Part shown: positions 62,380-64,000 of the stretch, one piece after another
How the letters are laid out: every line of letters starts with the position of its first letter
Position numbering within the stretch: position 1 is the first letter of the stretch
Translations under genes and position numbers: made by a program
The notes under the pieces: generated by a model
Database searches by the model: none
What the model was told of the DNA's origin: nothing
What the model saw: the letters and a program-made list of their open reading frames with translations, nothing else
DNA from: Chryseobacterium kimseyorum
GTDB lineage: Bacteria; Bacteroidota; Bacteroidia; Flavobacteriales; Weeksellaceae
Reading direction: 5' to 3'
NCBI RefSeq assembly: GCF_025971945.1
Contig: NZ_JAPDHW010000005.1
Span: 262,549-326,548, forward strand
Length of the DNA: 64,000 nucleotides

Positions 62380-63099
62380 TTACAAAACAATTCCATCAAA
62401 ATTTTTCATGGCAATCAGCTTCTCAGTCGTAAATCCCTCAGCATAAGTAACTCCCGATAACCTTCCGAGATCCTGTGCTCGATAAGTCAGGCTTTCATAA
62501 AAGTCCTTTGAAGTAATCGGAGTTTCAGGTTCTGTAGACTTTGGATCGTAAAACTGTGTTTTAAAAGCCATGCAGGCTTCCAACTTCTTATCTAGATGTT
62601 CAGATATATCGATTACAAATTCCGGCTTTATATCTTTCCACTGAATGTAGTGAAAAATTTGCTTTGGTCTCCATACTTCCTGAAACTCTCCATCAAGCGA
62701 AGTTTGGATCTTTCTTAAACCTGCTAAAAAGCATGCATCCGACACCAATTTAGCAGCTTTCGCATGATCCGGATGTCTGTCATCGATGGCATTCGCTAAA
62801 ACGATTTCTGGACGGTATTTACGGATCATTTTTACAATCCTTAACTGGTACTCTTCGGAATTAACGAGGAATCCATCTTTCATTGCTAAATTCTCTCTGG
62901 CAGCAACTCCTAAGATCTTTGCAGATTGTGCAGCTTCTTCAAGTCTGATTTCATCAGTTCCGCGCGTCCCAAGCTCACCTTTGGTAAGATCAATAATAGC
63001 ACAGGTTTTTCCTTCTGAAACTAATTTTGCAATGGTTCCGCCACAACCCAATTCTACGTCGTCCGGATGTGCACCAAATGCAAGTATATCTGTTTTCAT
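62380..63099 (-). CDS. bshB1: Bacillithiol biosynthesis deacetylase BshB1
   Basis: Removes the acetyl group from GlcNAc-malate, the second step of bacillithiol synthesis. The 239-residue protein has the PIG-L/LmbE zinc motif AHPDDVELGCGG (H11, D13, D14) and the later DDRHPDHAKAA. It also has the BshB1-typical TKGELGTRGTDEIRLEEAAQ and LTYRAQDLGRLSGVTYAEGF. Other bsh genes are not in the window. Confidence 0.93.
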   Translation of the reverse strand: MKTDILAFGAHPDDVELGCGGTIAKLVSEGKTCAIIDLTKGELGTRGTDEIRLEEAAQSAKILGVAARENLAMKDGFLVNSEEYQLRIVKMIRKYRPEIVLANAIDDRHPDHAKAAKLVSDACFLAGLRKIQTSLDGEFQEVWRPKQIFHYIQWKDIKPEFVIDISEHLDKKLEACMAFKTQFYDPKSTEPETPITSKDFYESLTYRAQDLGRLSGVTYAEGFTTEKLIAMKNFDGIVL

Positions 63100-63201
63100 T
63101 TTTATAATTAATTTTTATCTGTCACGAAAACGCTGACCAGTTTTATATTGTCAAATTTAAAACTTGGCGTTTTTATGTTTTCAAATATAAGGCTTAAAAT
63201 A

Positions 63202-63234
63202 AAAACTCCCCAAACGTTATGATTGGGAAGTTTT
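63202..63234 (-). terminator. Terminator of the TPR gene
   Basis: Stem AAAACTCCCCAA/TTGGGAAGTTTT with one mismatch; read on the minus strand it ends in a T tract after the TPR stop. Confidence 0.8.
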
Positions 63235-63258
63235 AATATGTTTAATTTAAAAATTAAA

Positions 63259-64000
63259 TTACTTATTGATTTCTGTGTTTAGTTTTACAGCATCCTGGTA
63301 AGTAGGATCTAACTGTAGAGATTTAGCAACATAATCTTTTGCCTTTGCAGCATCAGAATCTTTAGATAAGTATGCTACAGCAAAGTATGCATATGCTAAA
63401 GTCTGCTTGTTTGCTTCCACTTCTGCAGGTTTTACAGTAGCGATATACTTCTCGTAAGCAATCTTTGCAGCGTCATTATTGGTAGCCTGCTGATAAGCAT
63501 AACCTAAACTATAGTAAGCAGGAGCCCAATCTGGTAAAATTGCACTCATTTTCTGCCACGTTAAGATTGCCCCGTTCCAGTTTTTAACATCCTGGTAAGC
63601 TGTAGCCAATTTGTACAAAGCATCAGAATCCTGAGCATTTGCTGCTACCTGTTTTTTCAGAGCTTCGATTTGAGGATTGGTCGGTCCTGCATCAACAGAA
63701 GACTGAGAAGCTCCTCCTCCACTGATCTTTGCCAATTCCATATCCCATTTCATTGTTTCATCTTTGGCAGCCTTAGCAATCGCAATTTTTTGCTGAGCCT
63801 CAGTAGTCAAAGCAGTTTTCTTAGCAGCATCTGTTTCAGTTTTAGCTAAACCAGCTGCAATAAGACCTTGTAAACCTTGATCCGCAGGCTGTACTCTTGA
63901 TTTCTCAGCTTGAGAAACGAAAGTATCCATATTTTGTTTTGCTTCAGGATATTGTCCGTCTGCATAATTTACATAAGCTCTCAATTTGAATTTAATAGGA
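63259..64000 (-). CDS. Tetratricopeptide-repeat protein, 5' end outside window
   Basis: The visible 246 codons are open to the right edge, so the N-terminus is missing; the TTG at 63984 is not the real start. Two or more TPR units are clear in ALYKLATAYQDVKNWNGAIL, APAYYSLGYAYQQATNNDAA and AYAYFAVAYLSKDSDAAKAK, ending DPTYQDAVKLNTEINK. TPR proteins act as scaffolds for other proteins. Partner and cell location cannot be read without the missing N-terminus. Confidence 0.85.
   Translation of the reverse strand, partial: PIKFKLRAYVNYADGQYPEAKQNMDTFVSQAEKSRVQPADQGLQGLIAAGLAKTETDAAKKTALTTEAQQKIAIAKAAKDETMKWDMELAKISGGGASQSSVDAGPTNPQIEALKKQVAANAQDSDALYKLATAYQDVKNWNGAILTWQKMSAILPDWAPAYYSLGYAYQQATNNDAAKIAYEKYIATVKPAEVEANKQTLAYAYFAVAYLSKDSDAAKAKDYVAKSLQLDPTYQDAVKLNTEINK

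Overview
This 64 kb window is chromosomal DNA from a low-GC member of the Bacteroidota, most likely a flavobacterium of the Chryseobacterium/Weeksellaceae type. The basis is: promoters of the Bacteroidota form TAnnTTTG in front of many genes; secreted proteins with a type IX secretion (T9SS) C-terminal sorting domain; a bacillithiol gene (bshB1); the tiny 30S protein THX; families typical of the phylum (IPExxxVDY, DUF2480, DUF3276, DUF6048, DUF6452, DUF5117 metalloprotease); and the conserved order acpP-fabF-rnc-IPExxxVDY-pyk. Species cannot be fixed by reading alone.

Layout. 1-2.9 kb: two alkaline phosphatases in tandem, the first cut by the window edge, the second fused to a PLC-like phosphodiesterase domain. 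3.2-7.4 kb: fatty-acid/RNase III/pyruvate kinase operon ending in a bidirectional terminator. 7.4-12.2 kb (minus): aldehyde dehydrogenase, then hutI, a DUF695-like gene and hutG of histidine degradation. 12.3-14.9 kb (plus): ruvB, a metallo-beta-lactamase-fold hydrolase, coaE. 15-24.2 kb (minus): three T9SS-exported proteins, namely a fibronectin-III/GEVED protein, a reprolysin-like protease and an M43 protease, each followed by its own hairpin terminator. 24.8-29.8 kb (minus): rlmD, a large DUF5117-type metalloprotease, DUF6452 and DUF6048 genes. 29.9-35.2 kb (minus): a thioredoxin-fold lipoprotein without catalytic cysteines and the sdhCAB operon. 35.3-38.3 kb: comEC and lpxB. 38.3-41.2 kb: DUF2480, DUF937, THX and a MATE transporter. 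41.3-44.7 kb: two DUF2975 proteins, a YozG-like regulator, two ankyrin paralogues and a small T9SS protein. 44.8-46.6 kb: aspS.

46.6-50.0 kb is the accessory part. A LabA/NYN nuclease gene is broken at a run of nine A and preceded by three tandem hairpins. On the other strand lie a truncated WYL-type regulator, a WG-repeat protein, a uracil-DNA-glycosylase-fold protein, a lipoprotein and a DUF6140-like frame without a normal start. 50.1-56.4 kb is a DNA-repair block: recQ, ku and ligD, with ligD split into a phosphoesterase part and a ligase-polymerase part, again at nine A, and a YcxB-like membrane protein on each side of ku-ligD. 57-64 kb: a short-chain dehydrogenase, a 21-bp minisatellite, the nusB-DUF1573-yajC operon, an ABC exporter, a DUF3276 (PUR-like) gene, tRNA-His, bshB1 and the start of a TPR gene.

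I found no prophage, transposase, integrase, rRNA or CRISPR array. The most unusual signals are the NYN locus with its leader hairpins, the repeated homopolymer frameshifts (which may be sequencing errors and should be tested first), the redoxin without cysteines, a perfect palindrome upstream of sdhC and the 21-bp minisatellite.
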